A stretch of DNA of 64,000 nucleotides from Nocardia carnea NBRC 14403 (GTDB taxonomy: Bacteria; Actinomycetota; Actinomycetes; Mycobacteriales; Mycobacteriaceae). Under the pieces are notes generated by a model, which saw only the letters and a list, made by a program, of their open reading frames with translations, had not been told where the DNA came from and searched no databases. The translations under genes were made by a program, and so were the position numbers. How positions within the stretch are numbered: the first letter of the stretch is position 1; the number at the start of each line of letters is the position of its first letter. The DNA lies in contig NZ_BAFV01000040.1 in NCBI RefSeq assembly GCF_000308515.1, positions 1-64,000 on the forward strand, read 5' to 3'. Positions 8,314 through 16,586 of this stretch are shown one piece after another.

Positions 8314-9384
8314 GTGAAGTGGAATACCGTTTCCGGCCTGCCGGACCGGGTGGCACGCTCCCGGCAGACCCGGTGGCACATCACGTTCCGTTCCCTCGGG
8401 GTCGCCGCCGCGATCATCGCAATACTCGGACCGTTCACCCCGTTCGCGGGCGTCACCCACGCAGAAGAAGTTTCCGTCACCCCCTCACCCGGATGCGCAG
8501 CGGCGCCGACCGCACCCGGCCGCACGCTCGAACATTTCGCGGCCGCCGGCCGGGCGGGAAGCTATATCCGGGATATCCCCGAGGCTCCGGGACCCCGCCC
8601 TGTCGTTCTCGACCTGCACGGCTATCTCGAGCCGGCCGTGATCGCCCACGCGTCCAGCGGTTTCGGCGACTACGGCGCCACCCAGGGGTTCATCACCGTC
8701 ACACCCCAACTCGACGAGCCCGGTCCGCCGCGCTGGAACTTCGAACCGCAGAGTACCGATATGCATTGGCTCGCCGGGCTGATCGACCACATCGGCGCGA
8801 CCCTGTGCGTCGACACCCGGCGCATCTTCGTCGCCGGGCTGTCCATGGGCGCGTTCACCACCTCATCGCTGGCCTGCCACCTGTCCGACCGGATAGCCGC
8901 CATCGCGCCGGTCGCGGGAGTACAGGACTTCGCCTGGTGCAAGACTTCCCGGCCGGTGCCGGTCATCGCCTTCCACGGCACCGCGGACCCGATCGTCGCC
9001 TACACCGGCGGCGCCGGGCCCAACGCCCGCCTGCTGCCCTCCCCCGACGGCACCGGGTCGTCCGTGGGCACCGAACGCAACGGCCCCACGGTCAACGGTC
9101 CGGGCCCCGCCAGTGTGCCGGAGAGCGTCGCGGGATGGGCGCGGCGCAACGGTTGCGGAGATGTACCGGACCGGCAGCAGATAGCGCCCGATGTTTACCG
9201 CGAGCACTATCCCTGTCCTGCCGGCGCCGATGTCGAGCTGTATTCCGTTCAAGGTGGCGGACATGTCTGGCCCGGGGACACCGCGGTCCCGTTCCCGGAG
9301 ATCTTCGTCGGCAGCAACACCACCTCGATCGACGCCACACAGCTGATCTGGGATTTCTTCGAAGCCCATCCACTACCGGCATGA
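8314..9384 (+). CDS. LpqC-like secreted esterase / PHB-depolymerase family
   Basis: A 356-residue alpha/beta hydrolase. It has an N-terminal basic segment plus hydrophobic helix (about 27-49) ending in an AXA-like site (THA/EE at 50), so it should be exported. The catalytic triad is visible: Ser177 in GLSMGAF, Asp225 in HGTADPIV and His317 in GGGHVWPG. This is the layout of polyhydroxybutyrate-depolymerase/feruloyl-esterase-like proteins related to mycobacterial LpqC, but no lipobox Cys is present. The start is GTG 8314, which sits inside a small inverted repeat (CACTTC-CGT-GAAGTG). The substrate is an ester of unknown identity. Confidence 0.85.
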   Translation: MKWNTVSGLPDRVARSRQTRWHITFRSLGVAAAIIAILGPFTPFAGVTHAEEVSVTPSPGCAAAPTAPGRTLEHFAAAGRAGSYIRDIPEAPGPRPVVLDLHGYLEPAVIAHASSGFGDYGATQGFITVTPQLDEPGPPRWNFEPQSTDMHWLAGLIDHIGATLCVDTRRIFVAGLSMGAFTTSSLACHLSDRIAAIAPVAGVQDFAWCKTSRPVPVIAFHGTADPIVAYTGGAGPNARLLPSPDGTGSSVGTERNGPTVNGPGPASVPESVAGWARRNGCGDVPDRQQIAPDVYREHYPCPAGADVELYSVQGGGHVWPGDTAVPFPEIFVGSNTTSIDATQLIWDFFEAHPLPA

Positions 9385-9423
9385 ACCGGTCACCGCGCCG
9401 ACCCGCCGGCAGAAGTCGACTTA

Positions 9424-9453
9424 CGCCCCGCCACGCCTTCGCGCCGCGGGGCG
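9424..9453. terminator. Possible bidirectional hairpin between convergent genes
   Basis: An 8-bp GC stem (CGCCCCGC at 9424-9431 with GCGGGGCG at 9446-9453) lies in the 88-base gap between the converging esterase and zinc-ribbon-like genes. The 14-base loop makes it only a moderate candidate. Confidence 0.4.
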
Positions 9454-9472
9454 GGATCATCAGGGGCCCGGA

Positions 9473-10144
9473 TCAGAACTTGCCGGTGTGATGTTCGATC
9501 CGATGCCCTAGGCGGGCGGCGAATTCGGTGATGAATTCCTCGGCGAGGGGCGGCCAACCCCAGAAGTCGAAAGCGAGTGCCCCCAAGGCGAAGCCGTCGT
9601 CCCACTGCCAGGTGGTGACGGAGCTCGATATCGCACACGAGGGGCAGGTCACCGCGGCGGCGCCCGTGTGTTTCCAGGCCTCGATTGCGTCCGAGAACGG
9701 TTGCCATACGGCGGGATCGGCCTCCCACTCCTGCGGGTAGTCGATGATCACGGTGGAGGTCTCGCACCGCGGGCACACGGCGGACGCCGGTTCGATACAA
9801 CCCTGTCCGGCATAGTGGTCGTGGCGGCCGACGATGACGGCTACGGGTGCGGGGATCCAGTCGGCGCCCCATTCCTGGGTGATCTGTGACCAGTCCGGGC
9901 CCGGCACATAGCCTTCGTCGACCTGGAGGCTGTACATCGCGTCCCGCGAAGTCTCCCGGAGCAGCCAGCCCCGCGAAACCATCCAGTCCACCATCTGTTC
10001 GGCCAGCGCACTCGCGTCGGCCGAGGTCACGTCGAGGTCGACGATTCGTTCGAAGAAGTCACCCACACCCGCATCCTGACACAGCGAACCGACACTCGCG
10101 CCCGAGCCGGCCGGGCGTCCGATCACCTCGATCTGTTTCGTCAC
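9473..10144 (-). CDS. Unknown protein with two CxxC motifs
   Basis: A 223-residue soluble protein I do not recognise. It is rich in Trp and acidic residues. CPRC (124-127) and CPSC (167-170) are 40 residues apart and could form one zinc ribbon. The start is GTG 10144 with GAGGTGG seven bases upstream; the in-frame extension of 56 residues contains several Cys but no such signal. It is divergent from the regulon beginning at 10428. The GntR operator lies about 175 bases upstream of its start, so it might share the control region. Confidence 0.7.
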   Translation of the reverse strand: MTKQIEVIGRPAGSGASVGSLCQDAGVGDFFERIVDLDVTSADASALAEQMVDWMVSRGWLLRETSRDAMYSLQVDEGYVPGPDWSQITQEWGADWIPAPVAVIVGRHDHYAGQGCIEPASAVCPRCETSTVIIDYPQEWEADPAVWQPFSDAIEAWKHTGAAAVTCPSCAISSSVTTWQWDDGFALGALAFDFWGWPPLAEEFITEFAARLGHRIEHHTGKF

Positions 10145-10317
10145 CGACAGCCCACCTCGGCGTCGGTCATCAGCACCTCCGCCGGAGCCGGGAGCTGGGC
10201 ACCGCAGTGGCGAGGAAACGAATCCGCGGCACGAAAAACACGGGCCCGCAACAGCGGCCATGTCCGGTGTCGCGGGAAATTCAGCCGCCGACAGCAGCAG
10301 ATCATGCCACAATCACC

Positions 10318-10351
10318 TCCTTCTGAAAACTGTTGACAGTTTTCAGAAGGA
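10318..10351. promoter_or_regulatory. GntR operator A (34-bp inverted repeat)
   Basis: Sixteen-base perfect arms (10318-10333 and 10336-10351) flank a TG dinucleotide. The core is AAAACTGT-TG-ACAGTTTT. The same core recurs at 20897-20912 and 24807-24820, each upstream of a catabolic operon. It overlaps the -35 box of unit I, a position that suits repression by the GntR protein at 23951-24676. Confidence 0.85.
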
Positions 10352-10362
10352 CGGCTTACAGT
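10333..10362 (+). promoter_or_regulatory. Promoter of catabolic unit I
   Basis: TTGACA (10333-10338) lies inside operator A, followed by an 18-base spacer and TACAGT (10357-10362). Transcription would begin near 10369, about 60 bases before the cupin start. Confidence 0.7.
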
Positions 10363-10427
10363 GACCTGAGTCATAGGCACCCGGAGATGAGGGCGGGTGC
10401 CAGACCGATAAGGGAGCGGTGACATCG

Positions 10428-10802
10428 ATGGGCAGTTACTGGGCCAGCTGGTCGGACCTTCCCGAACGAGAGGTGCTGGAGGGTAACTTCCGCACCGCCG
10501 TCACGGGTAAGGAAATGGGACTCAACCGGATCCGTTGGGTGCATCCGACGACACTTCCCGCGCATAATCATCCGGACGCCGAGCAGGCCATGGTCATCAC
10601 GAGTGGCCGGATCTCGTTCACTGTCGCCGGTGCGGAAACCGTGCTCGAAACCGGAGATGTCGTGGTGATTCCGCGGGGTGTCGAGCATTGCGGGCACAGC
10701 ATCGAAGGTGAGGCGACCTTTATCGAGGTGTTCGCCCCGGCGCGGGTCGAGAACCTCGTAGGCTTCCTCGGGGGGCCTTCGATGCCGGTGGTGCCGCGAT
10801 GA
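10428..10802 (+). CDS. Cupin-domain protein
   Basis: A 124-residue single-domain cupin with metal ligands His46 and His48 (HNH), Gln53 and His87 (GVEHCG). This suggests a small metal-dependent isomerase, decarboxylase or sensor-like protein of unknown substrate. It is the first gene of the regulon. ATG 10428 is chosen because AGGGAG (10411-10416) is 11 bases away. A GTG at 10419 is in frame but only two bases from that signal. Its stop overlaps the next gene by four bases, giving translational coupling. Confidence 0.8.
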   Translation: MGSYWASWSDLPEREVLEGNFRTAVTGKEMGLNRIRWVHPTTLPAHNHPDAEQAMVITSGRISFTVAGAETVLETGDVVVIPRGVEHCGHSIEGEATFIEVFAPARVENLVGFLGGPSMPVVPR

Positions 10803-11659
10803 CCCCGAGCCGGATCAGTGCCCATGTGTATGTCGAGACAGCGCATCTCGGCAGCAACAACTCGATCATCGTGGGTGACGGAATCGCGCTGGTGGACACG
10901 CCGCACCGGCCCAGCGACGCAATCGCGTGGCGGAAGACAGCGGACCGGTTGGGCACAACCCGGTACGTCGTCAACACCGATCATCATCCCGACCACACCA
11001 TCGGAAATCGCTGGATGGGTGGCGAGGTCGTATCGCATCGAGACACCCGCCGGCGCCTGCTGCACGACGCACCCGATCATGACTACCTGGCAAGGCTTTT
11101 CGCGCGCATCGATCCGGCCGCAGTCGCGCTACTCGACGAGTACCGGGTCCGGGTACCCGATATCGTCTTCACCGACCAGCTCGACCTGCACCTCGGCGAT
11201 ATCGCACTGGAACTGACCTTCCAACCGGGGCATACCGCGAACAGCCTGATCGCGTACCTGCCCGCGGACGGTGTCGTCTTCACCGGCGATATCGTCTGCG
11301 AAGCTGGGCTGCCGTCCTTCCAGGACTGCCGGGTGGCCGACTGGTTCGATGCCATCGACAAGGTCGCCGATTACGATTTCGAACTTCTCGTCCCGGGGCA
11401 CGGCGAGGTGGCCGGGCGCGAACTTCTCGATCGTTACCGCGAGTGGGGCCGCGAGGTCGTGGGCGAGGTGGCGGAGGCCATTCGCCGCGGCGCAGACAGT
11501 GAGCAGGCCGCGGCCGAGATCCGGTTCACCGACAACATTCACGTGGATACCGGCGACCAGCTCGGCTATCCCGACGATCTCATCGAGTTCTTCCAGCGGC
11601 GCTCCATTGCCCGCGTCTACACCGACCTCATCGAGAACCCCGAACTCGCCTCGCGATAG
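10799..11659 (+). CDS. Metallo-beta-lactamase-fold hydrolase
   Basis: A 286-residue MBL-fold protein, probably hydrolysing a lactone, thioester or similar bond in the pathway. The usual HxHxDH reads D61-H-H63-P-D65-H66, so the first metal ligand is Asp instead of His. Further ligands His145 (QPGHTANS), Asp164 (TGDIV) and His201 (VPGHGEV) are normal. It overlaps the cupin gene by four bases (ATGA). The family includes quinoprotein-relay and glyoxalase-II-like proteins; the exact reaction is unknown. Confidence 0.88.
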   Translation: MTPSRISAHVYVETAHLGSNNSIIVGDGIALVDTPHRPSDAIAWRKTADRLGTTRYVVNTDHHPDHTIGNRWMGGEVVSHRDTRRRLLHDAPDHDYLARLFARIDPAAVALLDEYRVRVPDIVFTDQLDLHLGDIALELTFQPGHTANSLIAYLPADGVVFTGDIVCEAGLPSFQDCRVADWFDAIDKVADYDFELLVPGHGEVAGRELLDRYREWGREVVGEVAEAIRRGADSEQAAAEIRFTDNIHVDTGDQLGYPDDLIEFFQRRSIARVYTDLIENPELASR

Positions 11660-11709
11660 CGGCGCCCGATATCTGCTCCGGCGCCCGACACCGAACACGG
11701 AGAAAACCC

Positions 11710-12849
11710 ATGCGTAGGAGAAAGTTCGCTGCCGCATGCGCGACGGCGGCCGTAACGGCCGGAGTGCTGACCGGCTGTCAGAGCGGGACCGGCGACGCCG
11801 TGGCCACCCCGGAGGGAATTCAGAAGGCTCAGGCAGCGCAGCGTGTCGTCGCGTCAGCAGCGGTTGTCCCGAAGCCGGACGATCTCGGCCCACCGATCTC
11901 CGTGGAATCGTTGCGCGGCGAGACGATCTACAGCATTCCCATCGACAGCAAGGCCGAGTTCTATCAGGCCGGCGAACAGGCAATGAAAGGTATCGCGGCC
12001 GAAGCGGGAGTCAACTACGTAACCTTTCCGTCGGACGGTACCCAGATCTCCTACCAGCAAGGCATCAGCCAGGCCATCAACGCCGGGGCCGGCGCGATCC
12101 TGCTCAACGGCCCACTCCCCTCGACGCTCGGCCCGCAGATCGACGCCGCGAACAAGGCGGGTGTGCCGATCGTTCCGTTGCATATCTCCGACAAGGACAG
12201 CCCGACCGACCCGAGCGTGCCCTACGAATCCTTCGCGCCGTTCAACGAGGCGGCTCGGCTGATGGCCCTCGGGGCAGTGGCCGCGCAGCAGGGTGCGCCG
12301 GTGCACGCGCTGGTCATCGAGTCGTCGGAAACCGGTCCGTCGAAGGGCATGGTCGATACGATCCGGAAAACGCTCGCCGAGGAGGCTCCCACGGGTTCGG
12401 AGGCGACGGTGATCAACGTCGCCGTTCCGCAATGGGCGCAGCAGATTCAGGGCCAGGTGCAGTCGGCTGTATTGCGGAACCCGGATATCAACGCGGTGCT
12501 GCCGATCTTCGACTCGATGTCGCTCTACGCGGCGCCGGGTATCAGGCAGGCCGCGTACAACCGCGAAGTGCCGATCTACACGTTCAACGGCACTCCGTCC
12601 ATTCTCGCGATGGTCGAAAACGGTTCGGTCGCGATGAATGTGGCCGAAAACCCGGATTGGGTTGCCTACGTCAATCTCGATGTCGCCTTCCGCGCCATGC
12701 TCGGAGTGCCACCGGTACCGGCCGAATCGGGCCCGGTCCGCGTGATCGACTCGTCGAACGTCGCCGAAACGGGTGACCCGCCCACCAGCGGCAATGGCTT
12801 CGGCGACGAGTACGCGGGTGCCTTCCTGCGGCTGTGGGGCCTGGCCTGA
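11710..12849 (+). CDS. ABC transporter substrate-binding lipoprotein (RbsB-like)
   Basis: A 379-residue lipoprotein with signal peptide and lipobox LTGC (acylated Cys23). The Peripla_BP_4 sugar-binding fold (about 60-340) is that of ribose/galactose-type importers. GGAGAAA lies four bases before ATG 11710. It is followed with a one-base overlap by the ATPase and then the permease, giving a complete RbsBAC-type importer. In actinomycetes such systems also carry polyols and other hydroxylated compounds, so 'sugar' should not be assumed. Confidence 0.92.
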   Translation: MRRRKFAAACATAAVTAGVLTGCQSGTGDAVATPEGIQKAQAAQRVVASAAVVPKPDDLGPPISVESLRGETIYSIPIDSKAEFYQAGEQAMKGIAAEAGVNYVTFPSDGTQISYQQGISQAINAGAGAILLNGPLPSTLGPQIDAANKAGVPIVPLHISDKDSPTDPSVPYESFAPFNEAARLMALGAVAAQQGAPVHALVIESSETGPSKGMVDTIRKTLAEEAPTGSEATVINVAVPQWAQQIQGQVQSAVLRNPDINAVLPIFDSMSLYAAPGIRQAAYNREVPIYTFNGTPSILAMVENGSVAMNVAENPDWVAYVNLDVAFRAMLGVPPVPAESGPVRVIDSSNVAETGDPPTSGNGFGDEYAGAFLRLWGLA

Positions 12850-14381
12850 TGTCCCCGGACGCACCACTGCTGGCAGTGGCAGGACTGGCGAAGGCGTTCA
12901 ACGGTGTTCCCGCGCTGCGCGGCGTCGATCTCGACGTCCGCGCCGGCGAGGTGCACGGCTTGCTGGGCGCCAACGGCAGCGGAAAATCGACTCTGATCAA
13001 GATACTGGCCGGGTTCCACGACGCCGACGCGGGCACCGTCACCGTCGCCGGCAACACCATCGGCAGCCCGTTCGGTGCCCGCGGCCTGCGTGATCACGGC
13101 TTGGGCTTTGTGCACCAGGATCTCGGGCTCGCCGGTGCGGGCACGGTGCTGGAGCATATCGCGCTCGACTCCTGTGGCGGCTCCGCGAACCTGCACCGGA
13201 TCGACTGGCGCGCTCAGCGGCGCCGCGTACGGGACCTGCTGGGTCGCTTCGAGATCGGTGTCGATCCGGATGCCGTGATCGATACGCTTACGCCGGTACA
13301 ACGGGCCATGATCGCCGTGGTGCGGGCAGTGGGCGCCCAGGAATCGGCCTCCGGGGGCACCGGACAGATCCTGATCCTCGACGAACCGACGGTCTTCCTG
13401 CCGAGGCACGAGGTCGGCCTGCTGTTCGGCCTGCTACGCCGGCTGCGTGACCGCGGGGATGCGGTGCTGCTGGTCTCCCACGATCTCGACGAGATTCTCG
13501 AGGTCACCGACCGGGTGACCGTGTTCCGCAACGGCGGGACCGCGGGTACCCGCACAACGGCCGGCGCGACCCGCGACGATCTCGTCCAGCTCATCTTGGG
13601 GACCCGCGACGAGCACGTCGCGAAAGGAAGTACAACGGTCGATCGGGACCGGCCCGCGTTGCTCGCGGCCCGCGGACTGTGCGGTAGCCGGGTGCACGAT
13701 CTGGACCTCGATCTCTTCTCGGGCGAGGTGGTCGGCGTGACCGGGCTGGCCGGATCCGGTTTCGAGGAGCTGCCCGATCTGCTCTTCGGAGCGGATCAGG
13801 CGGCAGCCGGGACCGTCGAGCACGGCGGGCGCACGGTGCGCCGGCCCGGCCCGGCGCGTTCGATGTCGAACGGGGTCGTATTGATTCCCGCAGACCGCAA
13901 AACGCAGGGCGGTGCACTGGAGCTCAGCGTGCTGGAGAATATTTCGCTGCCGTTCCTCGCCGACCGGGCCCGTGGCCTCTCGATCGACTGGGGTGGCCTA
14001 CGCCGGCGTGCACAGGACACCTGCCACCGGCTGGACGTGGTCCCGCCGGATCCGCAGGCGATGTTCGGACATCTCAGCGGCGGTAACCAGCAGAAGGCCC
14101 TCCTGGGTAAATGGATGGATACAGAGCCGCGGGTGATGTTGCTCAGTGAACCCACTCAGGGTGTCGATATCGGTGCCCGGCGGGAGATCTTCGCCCTCAT
14201 CCGTGCGGCTGTGGCGAAGGGGATGGGCGTCCTGTGCGCCACCTCCGACTATGAGCAGCTGGTCGAAATGGCCGACCGGGTCCTCGTATTCGACGGCGGC
14301 CGGATCAGTGCCGAGATCACCGGGGCCGACATCACCAAGGACGTGCTGGCGTCCGCCGTCTACGCAGAGGAAGCGTCATGA
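12849..14381 (+). CDS. ABC transporter double ATPase (RbsA-like)
   Basis: A 510-residue protein with two fused nucleotide-binding domains. The first has an intact Walker A (GANGSGKST, residues 40-48) and Walker B (ILILDEPT). The second has a degenerate Walker A (GLAGSGFEE) but a clear LSGGNQQK signature at about 407 and LLLSEPTQGVD. This asymmetry is normal for the family. ATG 12849 overlaps the preceding TGA, and the stop overlaps the permease by four bases. Confidence 0.94.
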   Translation: MSPDAPLLAVAGLAKAFNGVPALRGVDLDVRAGEVHGLLGANGSGKSTLIKILAGFHDADAGTVTVAGNTIGSPFGARGLRDHGLGFVHQDLGLAGAGTVLEHIALDSCGGSANLHRIDWRAQRRRVRDLLGRFEIGVDPDAVIDTLTPVQRAMIAVVRAVGAQESASGGTGQILILDEPTVFLPRHEVGLLFGLLRRLRDRGDAVLLVSHDLDEILEVTDRVTVFRNGGTAGTRTTAGATRDDLVQLILGTRDEHVAKGSTTVDRDRPALLAARGLCGSRVHDLDLDLFSGEVVGVTGLAGSGFEELPDLLFGADQAAAGTVEHGGRTVRRPGPARSMSNGVVLIPADRKTQGGALELSVLENISLPFLADRARGLSIDWGGLRRRAQDTCHRLDVVPPDPQAMFGHLSGGNQQKALLGKWMDTEPRVMLLSEPTQGVDIGARREIFALIRAAVAKGMGVLCATSDYEQLVEMADRVLVFDGGRISAEITGADITKDVLASAVYAEEAS

Positions 14382-15418
14382 GCACCACCGAGAAAGAAAC
14401 TACGGTCGCCGACCGCGCGGCGGGCCCGCCGCAACGGAAGCTCCGCAGCACAGCCGCGGAACCCGAGCGCTTCGCGTTGCTGGGTGTATGGGTCGTCCTG
14501 ATCATCGCCTTCAGCGTGATGATCCCGGATATCTTTCCGACCACGGCGAACGTATCGAACATGCTCGCTTCACAGGTGGTCCTGCTGATCCTGTCGATCG
14601 GGTTGCTGTATCCGCTGCGGGCGGGCGACTACGACCTGTCGGTGGCCTCGACGCTGAATCTGGCCACGGTGGTAGTCGCTGTGCTCAATGTCCAGCAGGA
14701 GTGGAATATCTGGTTGTCGGTACTCGCTGCGATCCTGGCCGCTCTCGCGGTCGGTGTCCTCAATGGCCTGATCGTGACGGTCTTCCAGATCAACCCGTTC
14801 ATCGTGACACTCGGTATGGGCACTGTCGTACAGGGACTGATCTACCTGCTGTCGGACTCCGCGACGATCAGCGGGATCGACCGGGCGCTGTCCGACGCGG
14901 TGCTCACTCAACCTTTCCTGGCGATTCCGACCGGTTTCTTCTTCGCGCTCGCGTTATGTGCCGTCGCCTGGTACATCTTCGACCACACCGCATTCGGACA
15001 GCGGCTGCTGTTCGTCGGCCAGAGCCATGATGTGGCCCGGCTGAACGGGGTCGACGTGGCACGGCTGCGGTGGCGCGCCCTGATCATCTCCGCGGGCACC
15101 GCCGGGCTCGCCGGTGTGGTCTATGCGGGCACCACCGCAAGCGCCGACCCGGTATCGGGCGCATCGTTCCTGCTGCCCGCGTTCGCCGCGGCATTTCTCG
15201 GATCGACGGTGCTACGGATCGGCCGGTTCAACCCCTGGGGCACCTTGATCGCGGTGTACTTCCTGGTCACCGGCATCACCGGGCTGCAGTTGCTCGGCGC
15301 GCAGCAATACGTCCAGCAGCTGTTCTACGGCGGCGCACTCGTGATCGCAGTGATCGCCGCGAAGCTCGTCCGCACCCGCGGCGAACGTAAACGCCGCGAC
15401 AGGGTCACGACCGCCTGA
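14378..15418 (+). CDS. ABC transporter permease (RbsC-like)
   Basis: A 346-residue inner-membrane permease with about nine to ten hydrophobic segments after a 35-residue polar N-terminus. It carries a family-typical substrate loop (VFQINPFIVTLGMGTVVQG) and GVDVARLRWRALIISAG near residue 225. It overlaps the ATPase gene by four bases and completes the importer. Confidence 0.93.
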   Translation: MSTTEKETTVADRAAGPPQRKLRSTAAEPERFALLGVWVVLIIAFSVMIPDIFPTTANVSNMLASQVVLLILSIGLLYPLRAGDYDLSVASTLNLATVVVAVLNVQQEWNIWLSVLAAILAALAVGVLNGLIVTVFQINPFIVTLGMGTVVQGLIYLLSDSATISGIDRALSDAVLTQPFLAIPTGFFFALALCAVAWYIFDHTAFGQRLLFVGQSHDVARLNGVDVARLRWRALIISAGTAGLAGVVYAGTTASADPVSGASFLLPAFAAAFLGSTVLRIGRFNPWGTLIAVYFLVTGITGLQLLGAQQYVQQLFYGGALVIAVIAAKLVRTRGERKRRDRVTTA

Positions 15419-15446
15419 TTTCCCCCAACGACTGAGGAGTGAACCG

Positions 15447-16559
15447 ATGAAGGCACAGGGAGCCGTTCTCCACCGGATCGACGGAAAATGGGAGGTCCAG
15501 GATCTCGAGGTGGACGAGCCCGGTCCCGACGAGGTGCGGATCAAGGTCATGGCCAGCGGGCTGTGCCATTCCGACGACCATTTCGTCACCGGCGATCTCG
15601 CCGTCACCCTGCCGATGGTCGGTGGGCACGAAGGGGCGGGAATCGTCGAGCAGGTCGGGTCGAGGGTCACGCGTGTGAAACCGGGCGACCACGTCGCGAC
15701 GCTGTTCATCCCGGCGTGCGGTACCTGCCACTACTGCGCCCGGGGTATGCAGTACATCTGCAATAACGGTGCCGGGATGGAGCACGGCCGCGCAATGGAC
15801 GGCACCGCCCGCTTCCACGCGACCGACGGCAGCGATATCGGCGGTGTGACTCGGCTGGGTACATTCGCGAACTACCTGGTGTGCCACGAAACCCAGGCGA
15901 TCAAGGTACCCGACGATATTCCGTTCGAACTGGCCTGTCTGGTGTCTTGCGGCGTGGCGACCGGTTACGGGGCGGCGGTCAACGGGGGGCCCGTGCGGGC
16001 AGGTGATGTGGTGCTGGTCTGCGGACTCGGCGGTGTCGGCGCCAACGCCGTACAAGGTGCCCGGCACGCAGGGGCAGATCATGTGATCGTCGTGGACCCC
16101 GTTCCGTACAAGCAGGAACGGGCCGCCGATTTCGGCGCCACTGCCGCGTTCGGGTCCATTGCGGAGGCGCGCCCCCTGATCGACAGCCTCACCAATGGGC
16201 AAGGTGTGGATATCGCGATCGTCACCGTCGGCCGCGTCGACGGCGATATCATCGGCGAAGCCTTCGCTGCGGTCGGTAAATCCGGGCGGTGCGTCCTGGT
16301 GTCGGTGGGTTCCTCCGACCTACATCTCGCGGTCAGCCCGCAGGACCTGACCAACTTCGCCAAATCCATCAAGGGCGTGATGTACGGCGATTGCAATCCG
16401 ACCGCCGATATCCCCCGCCTGCTGCAGATGTATCGCGCCGGCAGTCTCGACCTCGAAGGACTTGTGACAAAGCGGTATTCGCTCGGGGAGATCAACGAGG
16501 CAGTCGCGGATATGCATGCGGGCCGGAATATCCGCGGTGTTCTCGTACACAGCCACTGA
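15447..16559 (+). CDS. NDMA-dependent alcohol dehydrogenase
   Basis: A 370-residue zinc medium-chain dehydrogenase of the actinobacterial NDMA-dependent group, which holds its NAD tightly and re-oxidises it with an external acceptor. Catalytic zinc ligands are Cys40 and His61-Glu62; structural zinc Cys residues are 91, 94, 97 and 105. GLGGVG near residue 193 marks the Rossmann fold. GAGGAG lies eight bases before ATG 15447. With the following aldehyde dehydrogenase it should take a primary alcohol to a carboxylate. Mycofactocin dependence, known for related enzymes, cannot be confirmed because no mft genes are in the window. Confidence 0.93.
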   Translation: MKAQGAVLHRIDGKWEVQDLEVDEPGPDEVRIKVMASGLCHSDDHFVTGDLAVTLPMVGGHEGAGIVEQVGSRVTRVKPGDHVATLFIPACGTCHYCARGMQYICNNGAGMEHGRAMDGTARFHATDGSDIGGVTRLGTFANYLVCHETQAIKVPDDIPFELACLVSCGVATGYGAAVNGGPVRAGDVVLVCGLGGVGANAVQGARHAGADHVIVVDPVPYKQERAADFGATAAFGSIAEARPLIDSLTNGQGVDIAIVTVGRVDGDIIGEAFAAVGKSGRCVLVSVGSSDLHLAVSPQDLTNFAKSIKGVMYGDCNPTADIPRLLQMYRAGSLDLEGLVTKRYSLGEINEAVADMHAGRNIRGVLVHSH

Positions 16560-16586
16560 CCTGTCGTCTTGTTCTGAGGAGATCTT

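Noticed and set aside
10318..10351. Reading the long inverted repeat as a terminator
   Set aside because: It lies upstream of unit I, contains the -35 hexamer, has only a two-base loop and recurs before two other operons; an operator fits better.
9385..10427. Pathway membership of the Mug and esterase genes upstream
   Set aside because: They have no operator, are separated by convergent genes and belong to general repair and cell-envelope families.
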